Positions 6,474 to 14,769 of a DNA stretch of 29,543 bases are shown piece after piece. Numbering within the stretch: position 1 is the stretch's first letter; each line of letters opens with the position of its first letter. The notes beneath the pieces are model-generated. The model searched no databases and was not told where the DNA came from. It saw nothing but the letters and a program-made list of their open reading frames with translations. The translations under genes were made by a program, and so were the position numbers. Source of the DNA: a virus; the IMG/VR virus record IMGVR_UViG_3300037585_001784, positions 1 through 29,543 of that record, one strand, 5' to 3'.

Positions 6474-8978
6474 TTAAACCTCCAAGGCTTCTAGCTTTTG
6501 TCGTAGCTGTTTATTTTCTTCTGATAATCTATCTAGCTTGTCTGCTACCTGTATCAAAGCACCATGATGTAACATGGATAGCTTTGTTGTATTAATCATG
6601 GCTCTTTGTTTGCCGTTTTCCATATGCCAAGAGTTTTTACCAATAATGCCTACTGTTTCTAAATATTTTCTACGCTCTGTTTGTCCCTCATCTTCTCTAA
6701 GAAGTAACTCTTGTTCCATACCTTTAACTAATCCAAGGTCATCTTCTTTATCGTATGTAGTCCATTCAACATCAGCGTGAGCAGAGCCTTCTATGTCCCA
6801 AATGAACCTAACAGTACCACCGGGACCTCGGACAGTTAATAGATTGGCATCAGTACCCGGAGTAGTTACACTAGTGCTTCCATCATATGTCTCACAACGG
6901 ATTACTACATGAGAGTTAGCATTTACATCTTTAGCAGTATCATCTGTAGTAGCTGCCCCAACAAGTTGCATTCCTCTTTTAGCAGATGAATAACCTTTTA
7001 ATACTAATCCACCTTGGGTGCTACTTGACTTTCCTATAAACCCATAGGTGTCAGATTCTGTTTTAGCAGTCATATCATGACCACTTCCGTCTGCATCAGT
7101 TCCACCAAAGTCACTAGCTTTAAGTGTTATTATTTCACCTTCATTACCTGCCGCATTTATAGTAAGCCCTATAGTCTGATTGGAATTGGCAGTATCGCCT
7201 ATAAATAATTTCGGCACACCTGCTAATATCAAATCATCTTCTGATTCATCCCATAACATATATGAGCCGGCAGTTTCCCCAAAGAACTTAACATCTTTTC
7301 CATCATCGTCTACACCTACGGTAACTGTATCAGTAAAGGTTTTTGCTCCAGTAAAGGTTTGTGTTCCACTTAAATGTGCTGTATCTGAATCAAGATACGC
7401 AGAAGCAATTGCAGTGCCGTTCCAAGTACCTGCACTAATAGTACCTAGGGTAGTTATGAGGCTACCCGTTACTATGTTAGTTCCACCTATGGTAATCGCA
7501 TCAGCTTCTAACGTGCCATCAAAGTATGCATCCTTAAACTCAAGAGCATCGGTTCCCAAATCCACAATAGCATTAGAAGATGGAGTTAAAGCTCCATCAG
7601 TTAATGTAAGTTGGTCTTCACCACCAGCTCTAAACCTAATATTATTGTCAGTAGTGAAATCTATATCGTTGTCTGCATCTCTACCAACAACTAAACTTGC
7701 ATTAGTTATTGTTGTAATGCCTGTTTGTGCTCCTGCAAGAAGTACCTGCGTACCTTCAACCGTGATTGCTCCAGAACCTGACCTAGCAATAGTCGTATCA
7801 CTAGCATGACCTAGCTCTATATTTCCAGAGGTTGTAATAGTACCTGAACTGACAGTGCCAAGACCACTGACATTACCGCTGGTATCAAACGTATAGTTAC
7901 CATCTGAGAGTGTACCGGATAACGTGATATTTGTTATACCGGTCAAAGCACCATCAAATTCTACTGCACCGTTGATGTCTACTGTAGTGTCTGACGTAAT
8001 TGTAAGTACACCGTCAGAAGACTGGTGTATGAATGTACCTGTATCCCCAAAGGTTAATTTATTGGTTGAATTTAGAGTTAAGCCAGTACCATCTGTATGT
8101 GTTAACGTGGTATCGTTATCTGCTCCAAATCCTAGAACAGCAGAATCGCTGTTCAGTTTTAAGTCATTGCTTACTAGAACTGCGGTAGAAGCATTAAGAT
8201 CTATAGTTGCTTCTCCATCAATAGTCATAACACCGTCTGATGATTGATGTATGAATGTTGCAGTATCACCGAACAATATCTTCTCGGTACTATTCATAAG
8301 TATTTCATCAGAGAACTGGAAGTAGTCCTCATCTTCCATCCATGTGATTACACCATCTGCTGTATTGGCATCAAAGGTAAGGGATATATCTGTGTCTGCA
8401 CCTGATCCTATAGTCAGAGAATCTACGTTCATATCGAATGACATAGCAGCAGCATCACTTGATGTGATTGTCCATACCTTGGTAAGGGTTCCTGCCTTCA
8501 TGACATCGAACTCAATCTGTCCATCCTCTGTACCATCTGTTACATCTTTAGCAACAACAGTCATACGTCCATATTCAATCAATTCTGCTGCACTATTTGC
8601 CAGCTTAAAGGAAGTATATATCTCATCATCGTCTGCTCTGGTAGTATTAGCACCGCTGAATACAGCTACCTGATTAGCTGCGTTATTAGTGAGGTTTGTG
8701 AACGTAGCAGCAGGTCTTGTGTTACCGTTATCATTACGTACATCGAGCTCTCTAAGAGATATTTCATCATTCCATTTAATATATCTAACAGATGTACCTG
8801 CTGAAATCTTTACATCGTACTTACCTTCTGCAATGCCATCAAAATCCCACGCACCGTCACTATCTGTAGTATCTGTGGCTATTACTGTAGTAGTTCCTGC
8901 CGTTAAAGCCTGTACTGTCGCATCGCTTACGGCATCACCGTCATCTTGGTATAAATTTCCTTTTAAATTAATAGTCAT
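6474..8978 (-). CDS. Tail fibre / receptor-binding protein
   Basis: An 834-aa protein. Residues ~1-75 look like a carboxypeptidase-regulatory or CNA-B-type beta-sandwich (LKGNLYQDDGDAV, DSDGAWDFDGIAEGKYDV). The long middle consists of Asp/Thr/Gly-rich short beta repeats typical of phage fibres, with a clear duplicated unit GDT-x-TFIHQSSDGV near residues 234-259 and again near 309-334. Near 440-490 is a pattern (IVDLGTDALEFKDAYFDGT) widespread in phage tail fibres. The last ~35 residues form a Leu-zipper-like coiled coil (DRLSEENKQLRQKLEAL), suiting a trimer. GGAGG lies 7 bases before ATG 8978. It presumably binds the host surface. The fibre class is well supported; the receptor is unknown. 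Confidence 0.8.
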   Translation of the reverse strand: MTINLKGNLYQDDGDAVSDATVQALTAGTTTVIATDTTDSDGAWDFDGIAEGKYDVKISAGTSVRYIKWNDEISLRELDVRNDNGNTRPAATFTNLTNNAANQVAVFSGANTTRADDDEIYTSFKLANSAAELIEYGRMTVVAKDVTDGTEDGQIEFDVMKAGTLTKVWTITSSDAAAMSFDMNVDSLTIGSGADTDISLTFDANTADGVITWMEDEDYFQFSDEILMNSTEKILFGDTATFIHQSSDGVMTIDGEATIDLNASTAVLVSNDLKLNSDSAVLGFGADNDTTLTHTDGTGLTLNSTNKLTFGDTGTFIHQSSDGVLTITSDTTVDINGAVEFDGALTGITNITLSGTLSDGNYTFDTSGNVSGLGTVSSGTITTSGNIELGHASDTTIARSGSGAITVEGTQVLLAGAQTGITTITNASLVVGRDADNDIDFTTDNNIRFRAGGEDQLTLTDGALTPSSNAIVDLGTDALEFKDAYFDGTLEADAITIGGTNIVTGSLITTLGTISAGTWNGTAIASAYLDSDTAHLSGTQTFTGAKTFTDTVTVGVDDDGKDVKFFGETAGSYMLWDESEDDLILAGVPKLFIGDTANSNQTIGLTINAAGNEGEIITLKASDFGGTDADGSGHDMTAKTESDTYGFIGKSSSTQGGLVLKGYSSAKRGMQLVGAATTDDTAKDVNANSHVVIRCETYDGSTSVTTPGTDANLLTVRGPGGTVRFIWDIEGSAHADVEWTTYDKEDDLGLVKGMEQELLLREDEGQTERRKYLETVGIIGKNSWHMENGKQRAMINTTKLSMLHHGALIQVADKLDRLSEENKQLRQKLEALEV

Positions 8979-8979
8979 A

Positions 8980-9387
8980 TTAACCTCCGAGAGCTCCTAG
9001 TTGTGAATGATCTCTATATTTTAGTGCCTCTTCTACGTGCCATTTTGCATCACGTAAAAGGTCATCATCATCAAGAAATACCAACGTCATTCCCTGTCCG
9101 GCAAGTTGTGCTCTAGCCATTAAGTCTCTGGCTTTTGTTTCAACACCGAACTCATAATGATAATACACCCCCTGTACGTTGATTGCCAAGTCCGGAGGAT
9201 TATCAAATAAAAAATCTATTATCATACCACCCTTTTGGAGCCTTCCACCTTCTAATGGGGACTGGTATGTAAAATCTGAATTGGGCTGCTTACCCAACGA
9301 TATGAGAGTTGTATAACAAAGGTACTCAGGCTTACTTCCTTCCCAATCGGGAGGAAGTTCTATGTCATTGTAGTTTTGAGTAGTCAT
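8980..9387 (-). CDS. Small protein with a Vsr/DUF559-like nuclease-fold pattern
   Basis: A 135-aa protein whose central pattern follows small restriction-endonuclease-like folds: GGMIIDF with D58, a strand LAINVQG (68-73), a Tyr/His segment YYHYE with H77, a helix with K85, D88 and R92, then TLVFLDDDDLL (101-111). In DUF559/Vsr-like enzymes the central strand usually carries an acidic residue (as in IEVDG); here Asn70 and Gln72 replace it, so catalysis is doubtful. It lies among tail genes, between a 98-aa structural protein and the fibre, adjacent on both sides, which favours a virion-associated or assembly role. Fold assignment is by eye only. Confidence 0.6.
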   Translation of the reverse strand: MTTQNYNDIELPPDWEGSKPEYLCYTTLISLGKQPNSDFTYQSPLEGGRLQKGGMIIDFLFDNPPDLAINVQGVYYHYEFGVETKARDLMARAQLAGQGMTLVFLDDDDLLRDAKWHVEEALKYRDHSQLGALGG

Positions 9388-9684
9388 CTATCCATCCACT
9401 ACAGCTATCCAAGCTAACTTATCACCATTGGTAGCTGCATCTGCCCATAATGTAGAAAATAATATACTTCCACCTATGTCAGCAAAGTTGATTTCAATCT
9501 CATTACCTGCAGACAATTCATATCCCAGAGCTGAAGTTATACTTCCTGCTATACCTAGATATGCTATGCCTGAATTTGCTGCGAGTGCCTTGACCTTTAT
9601 CCACAATACACGGCTAGTAGTATTGGAAAGCTGTACTTCAGTACCTGCTGTACTGACTGTTGTTGTACTGTTTTTTACTATCAT
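9388..9684 (-). CDS. Small virion structural protein
   Basis: A 98-aa, Cys-free, beta-rich protein (KNSTTTVSTAGTEVQL, SRVLWIKVKALAAN) with Ala/Gly-rich turns and almost no charged residues. This composition is typical of small capsid or tail decoration proteins and of the N-terminal virion-attachment parts of fibres. The ATG overlaps the end of the 685-aa gene by 4 bases (ATGA-type coupling), and the stop abuts the 135-aa gene. The structural role is inferred from composition and location. Confidence 0.65.
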   Translation of the reverse strand: MIVKNSTTTVSTAGTEVQLSNTTSRVLWIKVKALAANSGIAYLGIAGSITSALGYELSAGNEIEINFADIGGSILFSTLWADAATNGDKLAWIAVVDG

Positions 9685-11738
9685 GGTTCCACCAGCATTA
9701 TTGTACTTGATCCCCTCTCGTCATAGCCTGTAGACTCCAGTCCGGTAGCAGAAGTGACATCTACATAGTAGTTTCTGTTGGTACTATCGTCATCTCTGAA
9801 CGTAAACTCTACCAACGTACTGCTTTCTATTGCAGATATGAGAGCTGACCTAAGTTGTTTGGGAGTCTTGCCTTTATAGTCTCTGTTTAGACTTACACCC
9901 ACCTGATGCCCCCATTTAGCATCTAATTTCTTTCTCCATATCAAGGTCATAGACACTACATCAGGGCTATTTTTTAGATAGTTAGCCTCACTTGTAGTGG
10001 TTGACCTAGCGAGAGTTAGTTTGAACTTGATAGATCTAAACTTTTTACCTATAGGATTATTGCTACCATCCCTAAACGAAAATTCAGTTATTCCTGATGT
10101 TGTTCCAAGGGTTGTACTTGTTATAGTACTGATATCATCACCAGAACTATCGGTAAAACTTGAATAGCTTTCATTATAATCAGTAGCATATTGAACCTGT
10201 ACAGTTTCTTTGGTAGATAAATCCTGTGTTTCAACCTTTAACTCTAATGCTAATTTATCTATCTCACTCTGTCCTGCATTGAACCAAGGAGTCTCATGTA
10301 CTCCTGAAGATTTATACTCAAATTCTGTAACCTTAGAGGGGTTTATGATATCTACAGGTAGCTTCATATAATATACCCTGTCATTAAATCCCCACCATAA
10401 TCTATAATTTTCATTCACATCAGAGTATGCATTGGAAACGTGCATGGCATCTATCTTTCTACCTGCGGTAGATGCTACCCACTTAGCTTCCCACCCTAAA
10501 TCGTTATATCCAAGTATAGAGCTGTATCCTGAAGCGTTATCTATAACAGGAGAGCCGAAATGGTGCATACTCCACTGATATGGAACACTATCAGTCGATG
10601 TAACTGTGGGATTTGTAGTAGAATCTACGCCTACCAGCAACTCATTATGAGTACCTTCTGCAAGCATTATAGTTCCTCTATTATCAGTGGGTAGACCGTC
10701 ATCTCTGTCCGGCCCTACAACAGTAAGTACGGCATTGTTAGATCCGTTGATATATTTGTATAATCCTAATCCACTGGGGAAATATATACTGTCACGCCAC
10801 CTGGTAGTGCCTTTTCCAGCGTGTGGATGAAAAGGAAAATCCATTTCTGTCTGTACAAACTTAGCGTGCATGACATCATGTGCCCATAATCCCTGCTTTG
10901 TAGCTGCATATAATATAGGCTCACCACGTGTATCTCTAGCTACAAATAATCCTGTTACATACCCTTCAGGTAGAGGTAAAAGGGCATCATCTGTCTCTGT
11001 TCCGGGTGTTATTGCGTGCCATAGCTGACCCGCATAAGATATACCCCATAACTTACCATCCCATTCTGCAAGGTACTTGGTATCTTTAGCATCGTTAGTC
11101 CATGCGGCATTACTACTTCCGTCATAACTAGGAACAGTAGCATAACTATACCCAGTTCCGTTACTGTCATAATGTGCAAGTACAAGGTAGTTATTATTAG
11201 ACCTATCGGTAAAGTTTAGAGAATCTGTTACCTGGTCAGGAACTCCAAAGCTATCGCTTCCGTTAACTCCTATAGCCTGATCTGCTACCCTACCATCCCA
11301 CCAATAATCTGATGCATTATTATATACAAATATCTTTGGAGATTCAGATATACTACCGTTCCATACGGCATATATCTTGTCTTTAAACTCAGTTATGGCT
11401 GCTATTCCAGTACCTACACCTGATTTTACAAGTCCGTGTGCATGGGTATCTGTTGCGTTTGCATAGTTTCCAAGTACTAAATGATTCTTATATCTAAGCT
11501 GACAGTCACTCCACCATGCTCTATTAACCTCTCCACCTTCCATCCTGTCTATACCTATGCCACCACGCCAGTCAGACCATGCTATGATGGATGACCGTAA
11601 CTGTGAGTCCTTACTGGTATCACCTATGACTACCTTACTTGGGTATATAGACGCAAGTACGCTCTGTACAGGACGTTCTATAGGGAAATAGGTTTCGTTG
11701 AGATATATCTCATTTGGAGATACTACCTTATTAGCCAT
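9681..11738 (-). CDS. Large tail protein with beta-propeller-like repeats
   Basis: A 685-aa protein rich in Trp, Tyr, Gly and Asp. The region ~90-400 shows recurrent strand-turn units such as ITEFKDKIYAVWNG, YLAEWDGKLWGISYAG, GEPILYAATKQGLWAHD and RWRDSIYFPSGLGLYKY, as in beta-propellers. The C-terminal third (from ~480) changes to a beta-sandwich-like region (TEFEYKSSGVHETPWFN, TEFSFRDGSNN) and ends with strands FTFRDDDSTNRNYYVD. I know of no enzyme signature in it. Start and previous stop share one base (TAATG). It is probably a tail hub or baseplate protein that supports the fibre; this rests on size, composition and gene order. Confidence 0.7.
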   Translation of the reverse strand: MANKVVSPNEIYLNETYFPIERPVQSVLASIYPSKVVIGDTSKDSQLRSSIIAWSDWRGGIGIDRMEGGEVNRAWWSDCQLRYKNHLVLGNYANATDTHAHGLVKSGVGTGIAAITEFKDKIYAVWNGSISESPKIFVYNNASDYWWDGRVADQAIGVNGSDSFGVPDQVTDSLNFTDRSNNNYLVLAHYDSNGTGYSYATVPSYDGSSNAAWTNDAKDTKYLAEWDGKLWGISYAGQLWHAITPGTETDDALLPLPEGYVTGLFVARDTRGEPILYAATKQGLWAHDVMHAKFVQTEMDFPFHPHAGKGTTRWRDSIYFPSGLGLYKYINGSNNAVLTVVGPDRDDGLPTDNRGTIMLAEGTHNELLVGVDSTTNPTVTSTDSVPYQWSMHHFGSPVIDNASGYSSILGYNDLGWEAKWVASTAGRKIDAMHVSNAYSDVNENYRLWWGFNDRVYYMKLPVDIINPSKVTEFEYKSSGVHETPWFNAGQSEIDKLALELKVETQDLSTKETVQVQYATDYNESYSSFTDSSGDDISTITSTTLGTTSGITEFSFRDGSNNPIGKKFRSIKFKLTLARSTTTSEANYLKNSPDVVSMTLIWRKKLDAKWGHQVGVSLNRDYKGKTPKQLRSALISAIESSTLVEFTFRDDDSTNRNYYVDVTSATGLESTGYDERGSSTIMLVEP

Positions 11739-13234
11739 TAACTAACCATCCTTACGTTTCTAAGCATAGGGAAGGCACGTTTACTCTGCTCTGATATACC
11801 GAACCAGAAAGCAGCCTGTTGTCTGCGTGCATCCGGGTCTGTAGCAGGCCCGCCTGATGCAGAAGATAGTGCAAAAGCAGTAGCCGTAGCTATAATATAC
11901 TGATCGTCTATCTCACTTGCAGTAGAGTCAGCACTCAATAGAGCTGGCTTTTCTCCACCTACTAACTTCAATAATTTATACGATGCAAGTGATTTGAAAT
12001 AAGAATCAAATACTATATCGTTAGATTCTTTATCTATTTTCCATAGATTTCTAGGTACTTTCTCCCACTGAGCAGAGTCGTTTCTTACAACCCTGATGTC
12101 ATCTAGCCAGATAGTACAGGCTCCAAGGTCTGTAGTGTACTTTAAACCTATAGATATTATTGCAGTATCTAGCTCTGGATTACCTAGTTTAACCCTAAAG
12201 AATGTCCAAGTATCATCCTTAAGAATAGGAAGACTAAGTGTTTCTAGTACACTTACACAATTAGCCGTGTCATCAAGTAGTATCTGCAAATCTCCTGCTT
12301 CAGTGGCAGTTCCACTACTTCTTGTAATCTTAGCCCAACCCTCTAAGTAGTCATATTTACTGATATCTTTGCTTGTTATGGAGTCTGTTACTATATTACC
12401 TGCTCCACCACTTGCTGAAATTATAAACTTATTAGATGCAGTTCCCTGCTTTTTATCTTCTGTGTCAGTTACCGGATATATAAGAACATCAGCACCGTCA
12501 GAGTGTGTAGCTGCGGTAGTACTGTTTGCTCCTCTTGAAACTGTCAATGTATTAGAAGAGATACTACTTATAGACATCTCTTCTGAACCTACTGTTATAA
12601 CTTGGTTAGCTCTTAATGTAGTAGCAGAAGTAACGGTTACAGAAGTAGCTGTTGCATCACTAATAGCACCGTTTAATGTAGTTGTTATTAAAGTTGTAGA
12701 CTCATCAAGGGTATCATTTAGATTGAGTAAGGTAGTAGAGTCCACCTTATCCCGGAAGTATATATCCTGAACCATAGACAACCCTGAAGGTACGTCAAAT
12801 CGTAATTGCCTACCATTAGAGTGTAAATCCAGTTTTTCTACGGGGTCATATACGTGTCCTGTAGCGTTGATTACTGCTTGGTTTATCATGTCATGGATCA
12901 TGTCTGGATTGTAATCCATATCCCATAACTCGTATGAATCCCCATCAGCAGTAGCTATTATAGTATCACCTTGTCCTGCAACAAATGTTAGTGTAGTACT
13001 AGATGCTGTGTAATCTGTTACTCTTGCTATATCACCGTCATTACTACCGGAAGTAAATACTATCCACTTACCCTTATGTTCATCATCTCCACCTATAATT
13101 GTAGTAAGAGATGAATCTATAAGAGTGACTGTATCGCTTGCAGTAGTAGTAACTTCACCTATACGCATGGCTCCTAGGTTATAGCCAATACTCTGGCGTA
13201 ATTCTTTACGTGTCCGTCCCTGAATTGTAGGCAT
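11738..13234 (-). CDS. Head-tail adaptor-like / tail protein with a carbohydrate-binding-like domain
   Basis: A 498-aa protein. The N-terminus (RTRKELRQSIGYNLGAMRIG) followed by a beta region and a helix pair (DYNPDMIHDMINQAVINATG) resembles, from memory, adaptor-like proteins common in marine and freshwater phage metagenomes. A Thr/Ser-rich beta linker spans ~175-255. Residues ~265-390 look like a jelly-roll: SKYDYLEGWAKI, DTWTFFRVKLGN and CTIWLDDIRVV are typical of carbohydrate-binding or galactose-binding-like sandwiches. The C-terminus is helical (RRQQAAFWFGISEQSKRAFP). GGAG lies 8 bases before ATG 13234. It may link the portal ring to the tail while contacting glycans; both roles are inferred. 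Confidence 0.65.
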   Translation of the reverse strand: MPTIQGRTRKELRQSIGYNLGAMRIGEVTTTASDTVTLIDSSLTTIIGGDDEHKGKWIVFTSGSNDGDIARVTDYTASSTTLTFVAGQGDTIIATADGDSYELWDMDYNPDMIHDMINQAVINATGHVYDPVEKLDLHSNGRQLRFDVPSGLSMVQDIYFRDKVDSTTLLNLNDTLDESTTLITTTLNGAISDATATSVTVTSATTLRANQVITVGSEEMSISSISSNTLTVSRGANSTTAATHSDGADVLIYPVTDTEDKKQGTASNKFIISASGGAGNIVTDSITSKDISKYDYLEGWAKITRSSGTATEAGDLQILLDDTANCVSVLETLSLPILKDDTWTFFRVKLGNPELDTAIISIGLKYTTDLGACTIWLDDIRVVRNDSAQWEKVPRNLWKIDKESNDIVFDSYFKSLASYKLLKLVGGEKPALLSADSTASEIDDQYIIATATAFALSSASGGPATDPDARRQQAAFWFGISEQSKRAFPMLRNVRMVS

Positions 13235-13256
13235 TTAATAACTCCATAGGAGCCAA

Positions 13257-13358
13257 TTAATACTTTAACTTTGTCATCTTCTTGCCAGTCTTCTTGGCAT
13301 AAGCCTTTGCCTTTTTAGGTTGCTTTTTAAAAGTACGCTTCCCAACTTTAATCGGCAT
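13257..13358 (-). CDS. 33-aa Lys-rich basic microprotein
   Basis: Direct translation from ATG at 13358 gives MPIKVGKRTFKKQPKK, then AKAYAKKTGKKMTKLKY and TAA at 13257. Thirteen of 33 residues are Lys, with one Arg and no acidic residues. A strong ribosome site (GGAGGA) lies 6 bases before the start, and the gene overlaps the end of the 63-aa gene by 11 bases. The sequence avoids stops and fills the gap between two structural genes. Such a peptide could bind encapsidated DNA or an acidic virion surface. Existence is likely; function is speculative. Confidence 0.65.
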   Translation of the reverse strand: MPIKVGKRTFKKQPKKAKAYAKKTGKKMTKLKY

Positions 13359-13539
13359 TTTCTTCCTCCGATTCGTTACAGCTACAGGACTTCTCCTTTA
13401 GTTCTTCAATCTCTTTTTGTTGTTCACCAAGAGTTCTACTAAGAGCAGCTATCTGCAACTGATATTTACCAGCCTCAGTATTGAGTACTGACTGTACATC
13501 ATCGTTTGTAATATTAATTGACTTAGGTTCTGTTGTCAT
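13348..13539 (-). CDS. Small coiled-coil hypothetical protein
   Basis: A 63-aa protein with a heptad-rich helix at about residues 14-48 (VQSVLNTEAGKYQLQIAALS, then QQKEIEELKEK), a Cys-Ser-Cys motif at ~51-54 and an acidic tail (ESEEENAD). This would form a short coiled-coil dimer or trimer. It sits among virion genes and overlaps the 33-aa gene by 11 bases. A chaperone or virion glue function is possible; nothing more specific can be seen. Confidence 0.65.
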   Translation of the reverse strand: MTTEPKSINITNDDVQSVLNTEAGKYQLQIAALSRTLGEQQKEIEELKEKSCSCNESEEENAD

Positions 13540-13550
13540 AAAATCTCCCC

Positions 13551-13913
13551 TTATTTTATAGACTGATAGAGTATCTTATTATTGCTACTCTGTCTTCTCT
13601 TTTTAAAGTTCTTTCTGATATCATCAAGAATCTTTCCTATTTCCTTTCTCTGGCTAACAGTAGGAGCCTTCTTACTACCCTTTGCTCTTACTTCATTAAA
13701 CCAGGTCTCTGCTGATTGGGCTGCCATATCTTCTATATGTGCAGGATCCGTATAGTCATCAGCTAGGATCTTTATAATAGTCTTCTTACCTGTCTCCTTA
13801 TCTTCAAGTCGAAAGGTATGAGTAACTACTCTTTCCCCGGTTTCTGCATTGTACCCACTAGGGGTAGTATTTAATTTAACTACCCCCTGTGGTGTCCATA
13901 AGTCTGTAGTCAT
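13551..13913 (-). CDS. Hypothetical protein of the head-tail region
   Basis: A 120-aa protein with a beta-rich first half (QGVVKLNTTPSGYNAETGER, THTFRLEDKETGKKTIIKIL) and a basic helical second half (RKEIGKILDDIRKNFKKRRQ). No known motif. The start shares one base with the stop of the decoration-protein gene (TAATG), so the two are translationally coupled and probably needed in step. Head completion or tail assembly is a guess from position. Confidence 0.65.
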   Translation of the reverse strand: MTTDLWTPQGVVKLNTTPSGYNAETGERVVTHTFRLEDKETGKKTIIKILADDYTDPAHIEDMAAQSAETWFNEVRAKGSKKAPTVSQRKEIGKILDDIRKNFKKRRQSSNNKILYQSIK

Positions 13914-14674
13914 TACTGTATGTTTGCTTTGATTAGCGAGTATTCAGTATCTGCACCAACAGTATTTCCCATGTATCCAACTATAGTACCTTCTGCATCA
14001 TCATCAGAATCTAAGGCTTCAACAGCACCGTCTAACGTATCGTTAGCTGCAACTACTGGTAATCCTATTGTAATAGCTCCATTACATAGAGCCATTGTTA
14101 GACCCTTCACACACATCCATCCGAAAGAACCTGATGCGACATCAGAAGCACTCCACCCAAGAGGGGATCCTACTATAGCATCATGCTGGTAAATCGTTGA
14201 TGAAAGGTACGGATTAGCTGCTAGTCCACATTGAATGGCTGAAGCACCTGCAGAGATAGCATGTACAAAACCATCTTCTTCATCAAGTGTGATAATGACC
14301 GTGTTATCGTCAGATGCATCGTGAGCAGGATGAGATTTAATCCTATACATATGACCTTCTTCACCTATGTCATTAAGTATAAGCCACCCATCTTTGTACT
14401 GATCCTTAGTTAAGTCTGTAGTTGGAACTTCTAAGCTTACAGTAGTATCTCCCACTGAAATATCTGCACCTGTAGTTACAGTTATATCACGGTCGTGAGC
14501 TGCAACTGCAGCGGGTTGCATCAGTAGCAAACCAGCAGTTATAGCCTCGCCTGCTTTATAGTACTTAAATTCTCTATCATCAATCTGCATTTGAGTACCC
14601 AGTTTATGTTTTTGAGAGGTGGTAACTGTTTTCTCCCACCCATATTTACCCATTATCGACTGTGGAAATGACAT
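13913..14674 (-). CDS. Probable capsid decoration / head structural protein
   Basis: A 253-aa protein lying two genes after the major capsid gene. It is Gly/Ala/Val/Thr-rich with a beta-strand pattern (ITAGLLLMQPAAVAAHDRD, GWLILNDIGEEGHMYRIKSH, DNTVIITLDEEDGFVHAI), a C-terminal half of short strands and acidic turns (EALDSDDDAEGTIVGYMGN). These features match decoration or head-spike type proteins that coat the capsid lattice. GGAGG is 9 bases before ATG 14674, and a promoter candidate, inverted repeat and 5' hairpin lie in the 95-base gap upstream, consistent with high expression. The exact family is unconfirmed. Confidence 0.65.
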   Translation of the reverse strand: MSFPQSIMGKYGWEKTVTTSQKHKLGTQMQIDDREFKYYKAGEAITAGLLLMQPAAVAAHDRDITVTTGADISVGDTTVSLEVPTTDLTKDQYKDGWLILNDIGEEGHMYRIKSHPAHDASDDNTVIITLDEEDGFVHAISAGASAIQCGLAANPYLSSTIYQHDAIVGSPLGWSASDVASGSFGWMCVKGLTMALCNGAITIGLPVVAANDTLDGAVEALDSDDDAEGTIVGYMGNTVGADTEYSLIKANIQ

Positions 14675-14699
14675 ATTAATATGCCTCCTATTTATATTA

Positions 14700-14714
14700 C
14701 AGGGTCAAGCCCTG
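14700..14714 (-). promoter_or_regulatory. 5' leader hairpin before the decoration-protein gene
   Basis: CAGGG (14700-14704) and CCCTG (14710-14714) pair perfectly around a 5-base loop. There is no following T-run, so it is not a terminator. It lies between the promoter candidate and the ribosome site and could stabilise the transcript's 5' end. Confidence 0.5.
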
Positions 14715-14726
14715 CGACCAACCGAT

Positions 14727-14754
14727 ATTTTACTATAGACTAACGCTCGGTCAA
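14727..14754 (-). promoter_or_regulatory. Sigma-70-like promoter before the decoration/tail gene group
   Basis: On the minus strand, TTGACC (14754-14749) and TAAAAT (14732-14727) are separated by 16 bases, close to bacterial sigma-70 spacing. It lies in the longest late-region gap, about 50 bases before ATG 14674. Confidence 0.55.
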
Positions 14755-14760
14755 TCGTTA
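14741..14760. promoter_or_regulatory. Inverted repeat over the -35 element (possible operator)
   Basis: TAACG (14741-14745) and CGTTA (14756-14760) are exact inverted copies separated by 10 bases, and the -35 candidate lies between them. The spacing fits a dimeric regulator bound over one helical turn. Arms of 5 bases could arise by chance. Confidence 0.4.
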
Positions 14761-14769
14761 CACGTCAAT

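Noticed and set aside
7180-8673. Long plus-strand open frames (209, 107, 109 codons) opposite the fibre gene
   Set aside because: They are antisense to a repetitive Asp/Thr/Gly-rich fibre whose codons rarely make stops in the reverse frame. They lack ribosome sites and have Ser/Val/Pro-rich compositions typical of shadow frames.
12096-12770. Plus-strand frames opposite the 498-aa protein
   Set aside because: Same cause: a Thr/Ser-rich coding strand gives Val/Ser-rich antisense frames. No start signals and no recognisable domain.
14700-14714. Hairpin as an intrinsic terminator after the capsid genes
   Set aside because: There is no T-run after the stem in either direction, and it lies downstream of a promoter candidate, so a leader hairpin is more likely.
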